A DNA stretch of 64,000 nucleotides from Cellulomonas taurus. Its GTDB lineage: Bacteria > Actinomycetota > Actinomycetes > Actinomycetales > Cellulomonadaceae. The notes below the pieces were generated by a model that was not told where the DNA came from, did no database searches, and saw only the letters and a list, made by a program, of their open reading frames with translations. Positions 1-19,098 of the stretch are shown here, piece by piece. A program made the translations under genes and the position numbers. The stretch lies in contig NZ_CP051884.1 in assembly GCF_012931845.1 (NCBI RefSeq), positions 2,046,001 through 2,110,000 on the forward strand, written 5' to 3'. Every line of letters begins with the position of its first letter. The stretch's first letter is position 1.

Positions 1-873
1 ACCGCCCTGACTCCGCGGCCCGGCAGATCGCCCATCGCGGTCCCCACGCGGCCCACGCTCATCACGACCGGCGAACGGACGGCCCCCGCGCTCATCACGA
101 GCGCCGAACGGACGGCCCCCGCGCTCCTCACGACCGCCGAACGGACGCGCACCACGCTGGTCGCGGTCGCCGAACGGACGCGCACCACGCTGGTCGCGGT
201 CGCCGAACCCACGGCCGCCCCGCTCACCAGCGCCGCCGCCGAACGAGCCTGTTCCGCGCTGCCCGCCGTCCCGCACCCCGGAACGCTCCCCGCCGCCGAC
301 CGGGCCACGCGCCCCCTCGCGCCGCTCCCCGCCGACACCACGCTCATCACGGCCACCGAAACGCTGCCCGCCACGCTCGTCGCGAGCAGTGAAGGGCCGC
401 CCACCGCGCTCGTCCCGCCGCTGATAGCCACCGCGCTGGTCGCCGCTCCGACGCTCGCCCCCGGAGAACCCACCGGAATCACCACGCCGGTCGTCACCGC
501 GGGAACCAGCGCCACCGCCCCGCGATCCTGCGCCCGTCACCGGGCGCCGCTCGTTCGAGTCGGCGCGACCGCCACCGGAGGAACGGTCGGAACGCTCCTG
601 GCGCGCACCAGGGCGTCCCGCATCCCGTGCGCCGCCCTGCGCACCGCGCGTCCCCCGCTCGTCACGCACCGGTCGCGCGCCGCTGCGGCCAGCGCCGCCG
701 GTCGACCCGCTGTCGTCCGTTCGACCCCGTCCGCGCGTCCCCGCGACCCGGGGAACCCGAACGCCCTCCGTGGAACCACCGGGCCGGCCTACCCGGGTGC
801 GCCGGGGACCGCCGCTCCGCTGGTCGTCAGATCCGCCGGTCGTGCCACCGGAACGCTCGCGTGCGTCACTCAT
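1..873 (-). CDS. RGG-repeat protein, N-terminal part (3' end outside window)
   Basis: The frame is open for 291 codons from the ATG at 873 to the window edge, so the C-terminus is missing. The start follows a GAGGAG Shine-Dalgarno motif about 10 nt upstream; an in-frame ATG at 909 is a weaker alternative. The whole visible part is low complexity: Gly, Arg, Asp and Ser with a repeat of about 11-13 residues of the type RDERGGRPFGG (roughly residues 160-285). Such Arg-Gly-rich tails are typical of disordered RNA-binding proteins. In actinobacteria the tyrS region often continues with a TPR protein, an HAD phosphatase, tlyA, NAD kinase and recN, so this could be the disordered front of that TPR protein; that is inference from gene order only. 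A pseudouridine synthase or helicase with an RGG leader is also possible. Confidence 0.6.
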   Translation of the reverse strand, partial: MSDARERSGGTTGGSDDQRSGGPRRTRVGRPGGSTEGVRVPRVAGTRGRGRTDDSGSTGGAGRSGARPVRDERGTRGAQGGARDAGRPGARQERSDRSSGGGRADSNERRPVTGAGSRGGGAGSRGDDRRGDSGGFSGGERRSGDQRGGYQRRDERGGRPFTARDERGGQRFGGRDERGVGGERREGARGPVGGGERSGVRDGGQRGTGSFGGGAGERGGRGFGDRDQRGARPFGDRDQRGARPFGGREERGGRPFGARDERGGRPFAGRDERGPRGDRDGRSAGPRSQGG

Positions 874-1010
874 CGTCGTCCATCTCCTCGTCAGACACCT
901 GCGCGTCATCGTCTCATCCGCGGACCCGACACCCCACACGGGGCGTCGCCACGGCGCGCGTCCAGGCCGGTCCACCACATCTGCCGTGCCCAGCACGGTC
1001 CGAAAACGAC

Positions 1011-1040
1011 GAAAGGCCACCCCATGAGGGGTGGCCTTTC
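1011..1040 (-). terminator. rRNA operon terminator
   Basis: Perfect 13-bp stem (1011-1023 with 1028-1040) and a 4-nt loop, about 12 nt beyond the 5S 3' end. On the minus strand it is followed by a T-rich stretch (TTTCG, then TTTTCGG). It separates the rRNA operon from the RGG-repeat gene. Confidence 0.85.
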
Positions 1041-1051
1041 GTTGAAAGGTG

Positions 1052-1169
1052 TCCGGCGGCGTCCTACTCTCCCACACCCTGGCGAGTGCAGTACCATCGG
1101 CGCTGAGGGGCTTAGCTTCCGGGTTCGGAATGGGACCGGGCGTTTCCCCCTCGCTATGACCGCCGTAAC
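1052..1169 (-). rRNA. rrf: 5S ribosomal RNA
   Basis: Read on the minus strand, the sequence starts GTTACGGCGGTCATAGCG and ends in GACGCCGCCGGAC, with the conserved core CCCATTCCGAACCCGGAAG. This is a standard actinobacterial 5S of about 118 nt. The ends are estimated from conservation to within a few bases. It is the last gene of the operon, about 100 nt after the 23S. Confidence 0.95.
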
Positions 1170-1231
1170 TCTATCGAACTATCAAACACCTCTCCTGCAA
1201 CCCGGTCGGGTCAGGGGTGTTCGCGGTTCGG

Positions 1232-6248
<5,017 letters not shown>

Positions 6249-6737
6249 CTCATTGGCACCCACCACCCGAAGGCAGCGAGCAACCGACACACAAAGCGGC
6301 ACCACACACGCTGACGAATGTGGCACCAATCAGATTCGGCTGTATCACACAACCCGGACGGGGTCCGGATCATGCATATCAACCAAAAGCTTCGACCACC
6401 CTTCACCCACCACCATGCTGGTAGTAGACTCCAAGCAAGCCGAGCCATTTGGCATCAACTACTTAGGCACACTGTTGAGTTCTCAAAGAACAGTCGCGCA
6501 TCCTCTTTCGGCTCCTGGTGGAGCTTCCGGCCGGAGGCTTCTTCGTTTTCAAGCTTACCAGACCGTTTCGGGCGGATTCACCGGCCGTTTCCGGCTGATT
6601 CATCTTCCTGATCTGGTCTCAGCGCGACGAACGCGACGCCGAAGCGTCTGTCGGTCGATCTGAGGGGATGTCGCTCGTGGGACCAGCCACCGGGTTGATC
6701 CGCGGTGTCCGTTCCTCCCTGCCGGGCGACTCAGAGA
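6249..6737 (-). other. rRNA leader with boxA-like element
   Basis: Transcribed leader between the promoter and the 16S. It contains a boxA-like antitermination signal at 6478-6492 (minus strand TGTTCTTTGAGAACT), closely related to the copy in the 16S-23S spacer, and the 5' arm of the 16S processing stem at 6254-6261. No supported gene lies here. Confidence 0.6.
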
Positions 6738-6767
6738 ACATTACGCGGACCCTCGGGTGAGCGTCAA
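6738..6767 (-). promoter_or_regulatory. rRNA operon promoter
   Basis: On the minus strand, TTGACG (6762-6767) and TAATGT (6738-6743) are separated by 18 nt, a near-consensus housekeeping sigma promoter about 490 nt before the 16S. Additional promoters in the leader cannot be excluded. Confidence 0.7.
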
Positions 6768-6920
6768 ATCAGCTTGACCGCGCGGTCATCCAGGGCATCT
6801 GACCTGCGTCGATGCCCGATGTCCGTGCTCGTGGCGCTGCGTCCCGTCGGTTCTCGGCCCGCTCGCGTCCTCGGTTGTGCGTCCAGACTGCACCCGGACC
6901 GATCGCGCCGCCAGCCGGGG

Positions 6921-6963
6921 CGACGACGGGGTGGCTCCACGCATCGGAGCCACCCCGTCGTCG
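6921..6963 (-). terminator. tyrS terminator hairpin
   Basis: Perfect 18-bp stem (6921-6938 with 6946-6963) around a 7-nt loop, 8 nt after the tyrS stop. There is no T-run, as is common for terminators in very GC-rich actinobacteria. It also separates tyrS from the rRNA promoter. Confidence 0.75.
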
Positions 6964-6971
6964 TGGGTGGG

Positions 6972-8234
6972 TCAGGCGACGACCCGGCCGGCTGCCAGGG
7001 TGCGCTTGCCGCGACGAACCAGGACCCACCGCCCGTGCAGAAGGTCGTCGGCGGACACGGTGGCGGCGTCGTCGGTGACCTTGCGGTTGTTGACGTAGGC
7101 ACCGCCCTCCGCGATCGCGCGCCGGGCTGCGCCCTTGGACGGGACGATGCCGGTCGCCGCCAGGACGTCGACGATCGGGTCGCCGACCCGCACCTCGGCG
7201 GTGGGCAGCTCGGCGGTGGCCGCACCCAGGGTGGCGGCGTCCAGCTCGCTCAGGTCTCCCCCGCCGAAGAGCGCCCGAGAGGCGGCGATCACCTTGTCGG
7301 TCGCGTCGGTCCCGTGCACCAGGCTGCAGACGTCGTAGGCCAGAGCGCGCTGGGCCTCGCGTGCGGCCGGGCGCTCGGTGGTCAGGCGTTCGAGCTCGGC
7401 GATCTCCTCCTGGGTGCGGAAGGTGAAAACCTTGAGGAAGCCGACGACCTCGGCGTCGTCGACGTTGAGCCAGAACTGGTAGAAGGCGTAGGGGCTCATC
7501 ATCTCCGGGTCGAGCCAGATGGCCCCACCCTCGGACTTGCCGAACTTGGTGCCGTCCGCCTTGGTGATCAGCGGCGTGGTCATCGCGTGCACGGTGGTCT
7601 GCTCGCTCTTGCGGATCAGCTCCACCCCGGACAGCAGGTTGCCCCACTGGTCGTTGCCCCCGGTCTGCAGGGTGCAGCCGTAGCGGCGGTGCAGCTCGAG
7701 GAAGTCCATCCCCTGCAGGATCTGGTAGCTGAACTCGGTGAAGGAGATGCCCTCGTCGCTGGCCAGTCGACGCGCGACGGTGTCCTTGGCGAGCATGGTG
7801 CCGAGTCGGTAGTGCTTGCCGATCTCACGCAGGAAGTCGATCGCCGACAGTTCGCCGGTCCAGTCCAGGTTGTTCACCATCCGCGCCGGGTTCTCGCCGT
7901 CGAAGTCCAGGAAGCGACCGATCTGGGTCTGCAGGCGCTGCACCCACTCGGCGACGGTGTCCTTGGTGTTGAGCACCCGCTCACCGGACATCCGCGGGTC
8001 ACCGATCAGACCGGTGGCGCCACCGACCAGAGCGAGCGGGTGGTGTCCGGCCAGCTGCAGGTGCCGCATGACGATCAGTTGGACGAGGTGGCCGTGGTGC
8101 AGGCTCGGCGCGGTGGGGTCGAAGCCGGTGTAGAAGGTCACCGGTCCCGCCGCGAGGGCCTCGCGCAGCGCCTCGACGTCGGTGTTCTGGGCGATGAGTC
8201 CGCGCCAGGCGAGCTCGTCCAGGATGTGGGTCAC
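6972..8234 (-). CDS. tyrS: tyrosyl-tRNA synthetase
   Basis: 420 aa class I aminoacyl-tRNA synthetase that charges tRNA-Tyr in the cytoplasm. The HIGH-type motif is LHHGHLV (about residue 45), the tyrosine-site signature is QTGGNDQWGN, and the KMSKS-type loop is KFGKS. The last 65 residues form an S4-like RNA-binding domain (GIVPSKGAARRAIAEGGAYV). I chose the GTG at 8234 because a GAGGAG Shine-Dalgarno sits 6 nt before it and the protein then begins THILDELAWRG, as in the family. A longer upstream frame is Arg-rich and unlikely to be translated. It lies downstream of mpg in the same direction, with an 88-nt gap and a strong hairpin after the stop. Confidence 0.95.
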   Translation of the reverse strand: MTHILDELAWRGLIAQNTDVEALREALAAGPVTFYTGFDPTAPSLHHGHLVQLIVMRHLQLAGHHPLALVGGATGLIGDPRMSGERVLNTKDTVAEWVQRLQTQIGRFLDFDGENPARMVNNLDWTGELSAIDFLREIGKHYRLGTMLAKDTVARRLASDEGISFTEFSYQILQGMDFLELHRRYGCTLQTGGNDQWGNLLSGVELIRKSEQTTVHAMTTPLITKADGTKFGKSEGGAIWLDPEMMSPYAFYQFWLNVDDAEVVGFLKVFTFRTQEEIAELERLTTERPAAREAQRALAYDVCSLVHGTDATDKVIAASRALFGGGDLSELDAATLGAATAELPTAEVRVGDPIVDVLAATGIVPSKGAARRAIAEGGAYVNNRKVTDDAATVSADDLLHGRWVLVRRGKRTLAAGRVVA

Positions 8235-8322
8235 GTCGTACTCCTCGGGGAATCGACCGTGCGGGAGCACCGCACGGGGTGTCGGGGGCGACGGGCGGAG
8301 ACAGCACGCCCGCGCGAAGGAC

Positions 8323-9093
8323 TCATGCCGACGTCGCCCCGCGCTGCGGGCTGTTCCTCGACGTCGGCCGTCGATACGCCGGTCGATAGGCGGACACGGT
8401 CGGCTCACCGGTCAGCCACAGCCGCCACGGGAAACGGGTGGCGTCGCCGCCGTCACCGCTCACCCCGACCCGGGGGCCGGTCGCGTAGGGCGGGCGAGGC
8501 ACATCCGGTCGACGGTGCAGGGTGATCGGGCCGCCGGGCTCGGTGATGTCCGCGCCGTTGGCCGACAGGTCGATCCCGAGCGCGACGGTGAGCCGGGCGG
8601 GCCCCCGGGCGATCTGGCGGTCCGAGTCGACCACACCCGCGGCGGCGCGCCGGGCGCGGGCCAACTCCACCCCGTCGACCACCTCACCGGCACGCAGCAG
8701 CACCGCCGAGGCGTGGCCCGCCGGTCCGGTGACGATGTTCATGCAGTGGTGCAGGCCGAGGTGGCGGTAGACGTACAGGCGGCCGGGCTCGCCGAACATC
8801 ACCGCGTTCCGGGCGGTCCTGCCACGGAAGGCGTGCGAGCCGGGGTCGTTCGCGCCGTCGTAGGCCTCGACCTCGGTGAGCCGGATGGTGACGGTGCCCT
8901 CTGGCGAAGCGACGGTCAGCAGGGTGCCGAGCAGGTCGGCCGCGACGTCGAGCGACCCGCGCTGGAACCAGGTGCGGGCCGGGACCGGTAGCGCGTCGAC
9001 CTGCACGTCGTCGGACGCCGGGGCCTCGGCCGGGGAGGTGACCGGGCCGTGGTCGTGCCCGGCGGGGGCGACGGGGTCCGGGGCCTGGCTCAC
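8323..9093 (-). CDS. mpg: DNA-3-methyladenine glycosylase (AAG/Mpg family)
   Basis: 256 aa base-excision repair enzyme that removes alkylated purines such as 3-methyladenine. It belongs to the mammalian AAG/Mpg family: TEVEAY carries the catalytic Glu, and AFRGRTARNAVMFGEPGRLY and YRHLGLHHCMNIV are family blocks. The first 45 residues are a Pro/Ala/Asp-rich leader before the domain starts at about ARTWFQRGSLDVAADLLG. The GTG at 9093 has an AGG-type ribosome site 8 nt upstream; the ATG at 9111 would add 6 residues. It sits just before tyrS, a pairing common in actinobacteria. Confidence 0.9.
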   Translation of the reverse strand: MSQAPDPVAPAGHDHGPVTSPAEAPASDDVQVDALPVPARTWFQRGSLDVAADLLGTLLTVASPEGTVTIRLTEVEAYDGANDPGSHAFRGRTARNAVMFGEPGRLYVYRHLGLHHCMNIVTGPAGHASAVLLRAGEVVDGVELARARRAAAGVVDSDRQIARGPARLTVALGIDLSANGADITEPGGPITLHRRPDVPRPPYATGPRVGVSGDGGDATRFPWRLWLTGEPTVSAYRPAYRRPTSRNSPQRGATSA

Positions 9094-9180
9094 GGGGCCA
9101 TCCTGCCGCATGGACGGGGCGGGGCGGGTGAGGTGCCCAGAGCGGGTGGACGTCGACGGCTGCGCGCGGACCGGAGTCGG

Positions 9181-9765
9181 TCAGGGCAGGAGGTGGCCGT
9201 GGCCGTCGAGGCGGAGGTCCGCCCGTTCGCGGGTGCGCTCCGCGGTGTAGTGGGCCCGTTCGGCGGTCATCCAGCGCAGCCAGTGCGGTCGGGCGTCGTC
9301 CCCGTCGCGCGCGAGCCCGCGGGCGAGGCGCTCGGCGTCGTCGGTCTCGACCCAGAGCACGGTGCTGGCCGAGCCGGCGGTGCGACGGGCGGCGGAGCCA
9401 CAGCCTTCGACGATCAGGTGATCGGCGGCGGGGACCTGGACGGTCTCCGCGAGTTCCCCGGAGAACCAGTCGTACCGGCGGTAGGCGGCGGGTCGGTGGT
9501 CGGCGAGGGGGCGCAGCACCTCGTCGCGGAGTCGGTCGATGCCGGCGTCCAGTCCTGACCAGCCGAGGTAGAGGTCGTCCATGTGGATCAACGGCGGGTG
9601 GTGCAGGGCCGCGGCGAGGGCGGCGGCCAGGGTGGTCTTGCCGGAGCCGGCCGGGCCGTCGACCAGGATCAGGCGGGTGTGACCGAGGTGGGCGGGGGCG
9701 GACCGGATCCGGGCGAGCAGGGTCGCCAGCGTGGGGATGTCGGCCCTCGGCGACCCGGGCGACAT
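9181..9765 (-). CDS. P-loop nucleoside kinase-like protein (uridine kinase family)
   Basis: About 194 aa ATP-binding protein. The Walker A motif GPAGSGKTT is near residue 35, followed by a DDLYLGWSGLD segment, typical of uridine kinase-like and related small-molecule kinases, where the acidic pair helps bind substrate. A later Arg-rich part (LARGLARDGDDARPHWLRW) resembles a lid region. The ATG at 9765 has GAAGG about 4 nt upstream; the frame is open further upstream, but that part is Pro-rich and probably untranslated. It follows argH by about 140 nt and may be read through from the arg operon. The substrate cannot be named from sequence. Confidence 0.7.
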   Translation of the reverse strand: MSPGSPRADIPTLATLLARIRSAPAHLGHTRLILVDGPAGSGKTTLAAALAAALHHPPLIHMDDLYLGWSGLDAGIDRLRDEVLRPLADHRPAAYRRYDWFSGELAETVQVPAADHLIVEGCGSAARRTAGSASTVLWVETDDAERLARGLARDGDDARPHWLRWMTAERAHYTAERTRERADLRLDGHGHLLP

Positions 9766-9907
9766 ATCGCCTTCGGTGGAGGGGTGGGGTGCCGGGGTAC
9801 CGGGAGGCTCGGCGGGGTGGTCGCCGGGGTGGTCGGGCGGTGCGGCGGCGCCCGGGGCGGACGGGTCCGTGCGGGACGGCCTCCGCCCCGGGCGCGCCTG
9901 GGTCACC

Positions 9908-12575
<2,668 letters not shown>

Positions 12576-12617
12576 GTGTGTTCCTTCTTCGATCTCGTGG
12601 AGACAGGGAGGGTCAGG

Positions 12618-15323
<2,706 letters not shown>

Positions 15324-15324
<1 letters not shown>

Positions 15325-16301
15325 CAGTGCTGCACCTCCGGGTGGACCAGCGGGATGGGTGCGGTGAACGGGGAGGGCACCGGCTCGTCGTCGGGCAGCA
15401 CCATGGTGCCGATCCCCTCGCTGGTGAAGACCTCGACCAGCACCGAGTGCGCGGCACGCCCGTCGATCACGTGCGCCCGGCCGACACCGCCGGTCACCGC
15501 GCGCCAGCACGCCTCCATCTTGGGGCGCATGCCGGAGGCCAACGACGGCAGCAGCTCGGCCAGCGCGGACGCCCGGATCCGGCGGACCAGGGAGCCGCGG
15601 TCCGGCCAGTTGGTGTACAGACCCTCGACGTCGGTGAGCACGATCAGCTTGCGCGCGTTCAGCGCCACGGCCAGAGCGGCGGCGGCGGTGTCGGCGTTGA
15701 CGTTCAGCACCTGGGTCGGGTCGTCCAGGTCGGGTGCCACGGTGGAGACCACCGGGATCCGGCCGGCGTCCAGCAGATCCAGGACGGCGCCGGGGTTGAC
15801 CTGCACCACATCGCCGACCATGCCGACGTCGACCTGCTCACCGTCCACCACGGCGGTGCGCCGACGCGCCTGCAACAGCCCGGCGTCCTCGCCGGAGAGA
15901 CCGACCGCGTAGGGGCCGTGCGCGTTCAGCAGGCCGACCAGCTCGCGGGAGACCTGGCCGGTGAGGACCATCCGGACCACGTCCATCGCCTCGGGGGTGG
16001 TCACCCGCAGGCCGCCGCGGAACTCGCTCTCGATGCCGAGCTTGGTGAGCATCGCGTTGATCTGCGGGCCGCCGCCGTGCACCACGACGGGGCGCAGCCC
16101 GACCTGCCGCAGGAACACCATGTCCTCGGCGAAGGCCCGCTTGAGCCGGTCGTCGATCATCGCGTTGCCGCCGTACTTGACCACCACCAGCGAGCCGGCG
16201 AACCGCTGCAGCCACGGCAGGGCCTCCAGCAGCACCTCGGCCTTCTGGTCCGGCCGCAGGTCGGTGTGGATGTCGAAGTCGTCGGGGATGAGGTCGCTCA
16301 T
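15324..16301 (-). CDS. argB: acetylglutamate kinase
   Basis: 325 aa amino-acid kinase that phosphorylates N-acetylglutamate, usually the arginine-feedback step. Motifs: VVKYGGNAM near residue 41, [10 protein letters not shown] near residue 74, and [15 protein letters not shown]. The N-terminal helix of about 35 residues before the kinase core is the region that in arginine-sensitive enzymes forms the hexamer and inhibitor site, so feedback control is likely. The start overlaps argJ by 4 bp (ATGA). Confidence 0.96.
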
Positions 16302-17461
16302 GTGGAGTACGCGCTGTTCTCGTGGACGTAGTCGTGGGTCAGGTCATTGGTCCAGATCGTCGCGGTGGCGTCCCCGGCGTGCAGGTCGACGTCCACCCGC
16401 ACCTCACGGTGGGCGGCCAGGTCGACGCCCTCGCGCGGATCCCCGACACCCCCGGCGCGGCAGACCTGGACCCCGTTGATGGCGACGTCGATCAGCGCCG
16501 GGTCGTAGGGGGCGACCTCCTCCGGCACGGTCCCGGCGGCTGCCAGCACGCGGCCCCAGTTCGGGTCGTTGCCGAACACCGCGGCCTTGAACAGGTTGGA
16601 GCGGGTGATCGCCCGTGCGACCGCGACGGCCGCGTCCTCGGTGCTGGCATGGGCGACCGTGACCGCGATGTCGTGGCTGGCGCCCTCGGCGTCGGCGACC
16701 AGCTGTCGGGCCAGGTCGGCGGTGACGGTCTCCAGGGCGGCGGCGAACGTCGCGGGATCCGGGGTGATGTCCGAGGCACCGGAGACCAGCAGGAGCACGG
16801 TGTCGTTGGTGGACATGCAGCCGTCGGAGTCGACCCGGTCGAAGGTGACCCGGGTGGCGGCGCGCAGTGCGGCGTCGGCCTGCTCGGCGGTCAGCACGGC
16901 GTCGGTGGTGAGCACGACCAGCATGGTGGCCAGGCCCGGCGCGAGCATGCCCGCACCCTTGGCCATCCCGCCGATCGACCAGCCGTCACCGGCGGCGTGC
17001 GCCTGCTTGGACACGGTGTCGGTGGTCATGATCGCGGTGGCGGCGTCCGGACCGCCCTGCGCGGAGAGCTGCGCGGCGGCGGCGTCGATGCCCGGCAGCA
17101 GCTTGTCCATCGGCAGCCGTTCGCCGATCAGACCGGTGGAGCAGACCAGGACGTCGCCGGGCAAGGTGTTCAGCACCGTGCCGACGTGCTCGGCGGTGCT
17201 GTGCGTGTCGCCGAAGCCCTCCGGCCCGGTGCAGGCGTTCGCACCACCGGAATTCAGCACCACGGCATGCGCGACACCGTCGGCGATCGCCTGCCGGGAC
17301 CACACCACCGGCGCGGCGACGATCCGGTTGCTGGTGAACACCCCGGCGGCGACCTGCAGCGGCCCGTCGTTCACCACCAGGGCCACGTCGGGCTTGCCGG
17401 AGGGCTTGAGACCGGCGGTGACACCGGCCGCCCGGAAGCCACGGGGTTCGGTGACGCTCAC
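16298..17461 (-). CDS. argJ: ornithine acetyltransferase / N-acetylglutamate synthase
   Basis: 387 aa precursor that cleaves itself into two subunits. It recycles acetyl from N-acetylornithine to glutamate, closing the acetyl cycle. The cleavage site is in [18 protein letters not shown], where the Thr of ATML becomes the nucleophile. GLIGERLP and NDPNWGRVL blocks are also present. The GTG at 17461 overlaps the argC stop (GTGA) and gives [12 protein letters not shown] as the first residues. A separate argA is not needed if this is the bifunctional form, which cannot be settled from sequence. Confidence 0.96.
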   Translation of the reverse strand: MSVTEPRGFRAAGVTAGLKPSGKPDVALVVNDGPLQVAAGVFTSNRIVAAPVVWSRQAIADGVAHAVVLNSGGANACTGPEGFGDTHSTAEHVGTVLNTLPGDVLVCSTGLIGERLPMDKLLPGIDAAAAQLSAQGGPDAATAIMTTDTVSKQAHAAGDGWSIGGMAKGAGMLAPGLATMLVVLTTDAVLTAEQADAALRAATRVTFDRVDSDGCMSTNDTVLLLVSGASDITPDPATFAAALETVTADLARQLVADAEGASHDIAVTVAHASTEDAAVAVARAITRSNLFKAAVFGNDPNWGRVLAAAGTVPEEVAPYDPALIDVAINGVQVCRAGGVGDPREGVDLAAHREVRVDVDLHAGDATATIWTNDLTHDYVHENSAYST

Positions 17462-18501
17462 GGAGCGACCCCTTCCACGGTCAGGCCCAGGGTCTCGGGC
17501 AGGCCGAGGGCGAGGTTGAGGGACTGGACGGCGGCACCGGCGGTGCCCTTGACCAGGTTGTCCAGGGCGCAGACGACCACGACCTTGCCGGCCTTGCGGT
17601 CGACGGTGACCTGCACCAGGGCGGTGTTCGCACCGGTGGTCCAGCCGGAGGCGGGCCACTGACCCTCGGGCATCAGCTGCACGAAGGGCTCGTCGGCGTA
17701 GGCGGTCGCCCAGGCGGCCCGCACGTCCTCGGCGGTGCTGCCCGCGGCCAGCGGGGCGGTGATGGTGGCGAGGATGCCCCGGGACATCGGCACCAGCACC
17801 GGGGTGAAGGACAACCGCAGGTCGGGGTGGGCGAGGTTCTGCAGGATCTCCGGCACGTGCCGGTGGCTGCCCCCGACGGCGTAGGGCAGCGCGGACCCGG
17901 CAGCCTCGGCGGCGAGCAGGTGCGGCTTGAGGCTGCGCCCGGCACCGGAGTAGCCCACCGACAGCACGGCGACCACGTCCGGCTCGATCACCCCGGCCGC
18001 GATCCCGGGCTGGATGCCGAGGGTGACGGCGGTGACGTTGCAACCGGGCACCGCGATCCGCTTGCTGCCCGCGAGCGCCGCGCGCTGGACGGACGGCGTG
18101 GTCTCCCCGGCGTGCAGCAGCTCCGGCATGCCATAGGGCCAGGTGCCCGCGTGCTCGCTGCCGTAGTACTCGGCCCAGGCGGCGGGGTCGGCGAGCCGGT
18201 GGTCGGCACCGAGGTCCACGACCACGGTCTCCGGGGGCAGGGCGGCGGCGATCTCCCCGCTGGCACCGTGCGGCAGTGCCAGGACGACGACGTCGTGCCC
18301 GGCCAGTTCCTCGACGGTGGTGGCGGCGAGCACCCGGTCGGCGAGGCCACGCAGGTGGGGCGCGTGCTGGCCGAGGGGGGTGCCGGCGTTGGAGTGCGCG
18401 GTCAGGGCACCGATCCGGGCCTCGGGGTGGGCGAGCAGCAGGCGGAGGGTCTCGCCACCGGCGTAACCGCTGGCACCTGCGACGGCGACGGAGAAGGGCA
18501 T
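17458..18501 (-). CDS. argC: N-acetyl-gamma-glutamyl-phosphate reductase
   Basis: 347 aa NADPH-dependent reductase, third step of arginine synthesis and first gene of the operon. The dinucleotide motif [14 protein letters not shown] is at residues 8-21, and [12 protein letters not shown] holds the catalytic Cys. I chose the ATG at 18501 ([12 protein letters not shown]): an ARG box ends one base before it, and a TATGGT box lies exactly 7 nt upstream, which suggests a leaderless message. In-frame starts at 18507, 18513 and 18540 would place the operator inside the coding region and lack better ribosome sites. Confidence 0.95.
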   Translation of the reverse strand: MPFSVAVAGASGYAGGETLRLLLAHPEARIGALTAHSNAGTPLGQHAPHLRGLADRVLAATTVEELAGHDVVVLALPHGASGEIAAALPPETVVVDLGADHRLADPAAWAEYYGSEHAGTWPYGMPELLHAGETTPSVQRAALAGSKRIAVPGCNVTAVTLGIQPGIAAGVIEPDVVAVLSVGYSGAGRSLKPHLLAAEAAGSALPYAVGGSHRHVPEILQNLAHPDLRLSFTPVLVPMSRGILATITAPLAAGSTAEDVRAAWATAYADEPFVQLMPEGQWPASGWTTGANTALVQVTVDRKAGKVVVVCALDNLVKGTAGAAVQSLNLALGLPETLGLTVEGVAP

Positions 18502-18502
18502 G

Positions 18503-18536
18503 TGCATGACCATACATCCGACTGCACGACGATTCA
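18503..18536 (-). promoter_or_regulatory. two ARG boxes over the argC promoter
   Basis: On the minus strand, TGAATCGTCGTGCA (18523-18536) and TGTATGGTCATGCA (18503-18516) both fit the TGNATNNNNATNCA-type ARG box, the second almost perfectly palindromic. Their starts are 20 bp apart, about two helical turns, as expected for an ArgR hexamer. The proximal box contains the presumed -10 element TATGGT (18509-18514), so bound ArgR would block initiation directly. Confidence 0.75.
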
Positions 18537-18553
18537 TCATCGGCGACGGCGTG

Positions 18554-19069
18554 TCAGCGAATCGGCAGCGGCTCCGTCACCGGCTCGGGGTCCATCGCGA
18601 GCCGGGCGTGGGTCTCGACGTCGAAGCGTTCGTCACCGTAACGGAGCTTCGCCCGCTCCAGCCCCTCGACGGCGAACCCGGCGGCGGTGGCGACCCGGCA
18701 GGACGCGGGGTTGTTCACCCGGTGACCGAGCTCGAGCCGAAAGAGCCCGGCCGTGAAGGCCCAGGCCGCGACCGCCGTCAGCCCCGCGGACGCCAGGCCA
18801 CGGCCACGGGCGACCGGCGCGAGCCAGTAGGACACCCAGCCCGTGTCGTGACGGGGGTCGATGGCGGTCACCGCCACATTGCCCACCACCCGGCCGTCGA
18901 GCACCAGCGCGAACGGCGCGCGGCTGTCTGCGGGCGTGAGGTGGGCCGCGATGTACTCGGCGAGGTCATCGGCGTCCCCTCCGAGCTGGCGCCCCAGGTC
19001 CGGGTCGGCGTGCAGAGCGTCGGCCAGATCCGCGGCGTCGGACCGTGACCAGCGGCGCAGGTGGGGCAT
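18554..19069 (-). CDS. GNAT family N-acetyltransferase (RimJ/RimL type)
   Basis: 171 aa. The acetyl-CoA-binding motif [17 protein letters not shown] (about residues 84-100) and the downstream [19 protein letters not shown] block are characteristic of RimJ/RimL-like acetyltransferases, which modify protein N-termini, antibiotics or small amines. It lies 52 nt upstream of argC in the same direction and divergently from the hydrolase, so it is not clearly part of the arg operon. The substrate is unknown. Confidence 0.85.
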   Translation of the reverse strand: MPHLRRWSRSDAADLADALHADPDLGRQLGGDADDLAEYIAAHLTPADSRAPFALVLDGRVVGNVAVTAIDPRHDTGWVSYWLAPVARGRGLASAGLTAVAAWAFTAGLFRLELGHRVNNPASCRVATAAGFAVEGLERAKLRYGDERFDVETHARLAMDPEPVTEPLPIR

Positions 19070-19085
19070 CCGGACATGGTGCCAC

Positions 19086-19091
19086 TACCGT
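19086..19091 (+). promoter_or_regulatory. -10 box for a leaderless hydrolase mRNA
   Basis: TACCGT lies 7 nt before the ATG at 19099 and no Shine-Dalgarno is present. This spacing would place the transcript start on the A of the start codon. Confidence 0.45.
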
Positions 19092-19098
19092 GACCAGG

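Noticed and set aside
1-200. Regular repeats that look at first like a CRISPR array
   Set aside because: The units are 30-39 bp without unique spacers, stay in one reading frame and encode RDERGGRPF-type peptides.
16298-18517. A 739-codon version of argJ
   Set aside because: The upstream part is argC out of frame. The GTG at 17461 gives the family N-terminus and the GTGA overlap.
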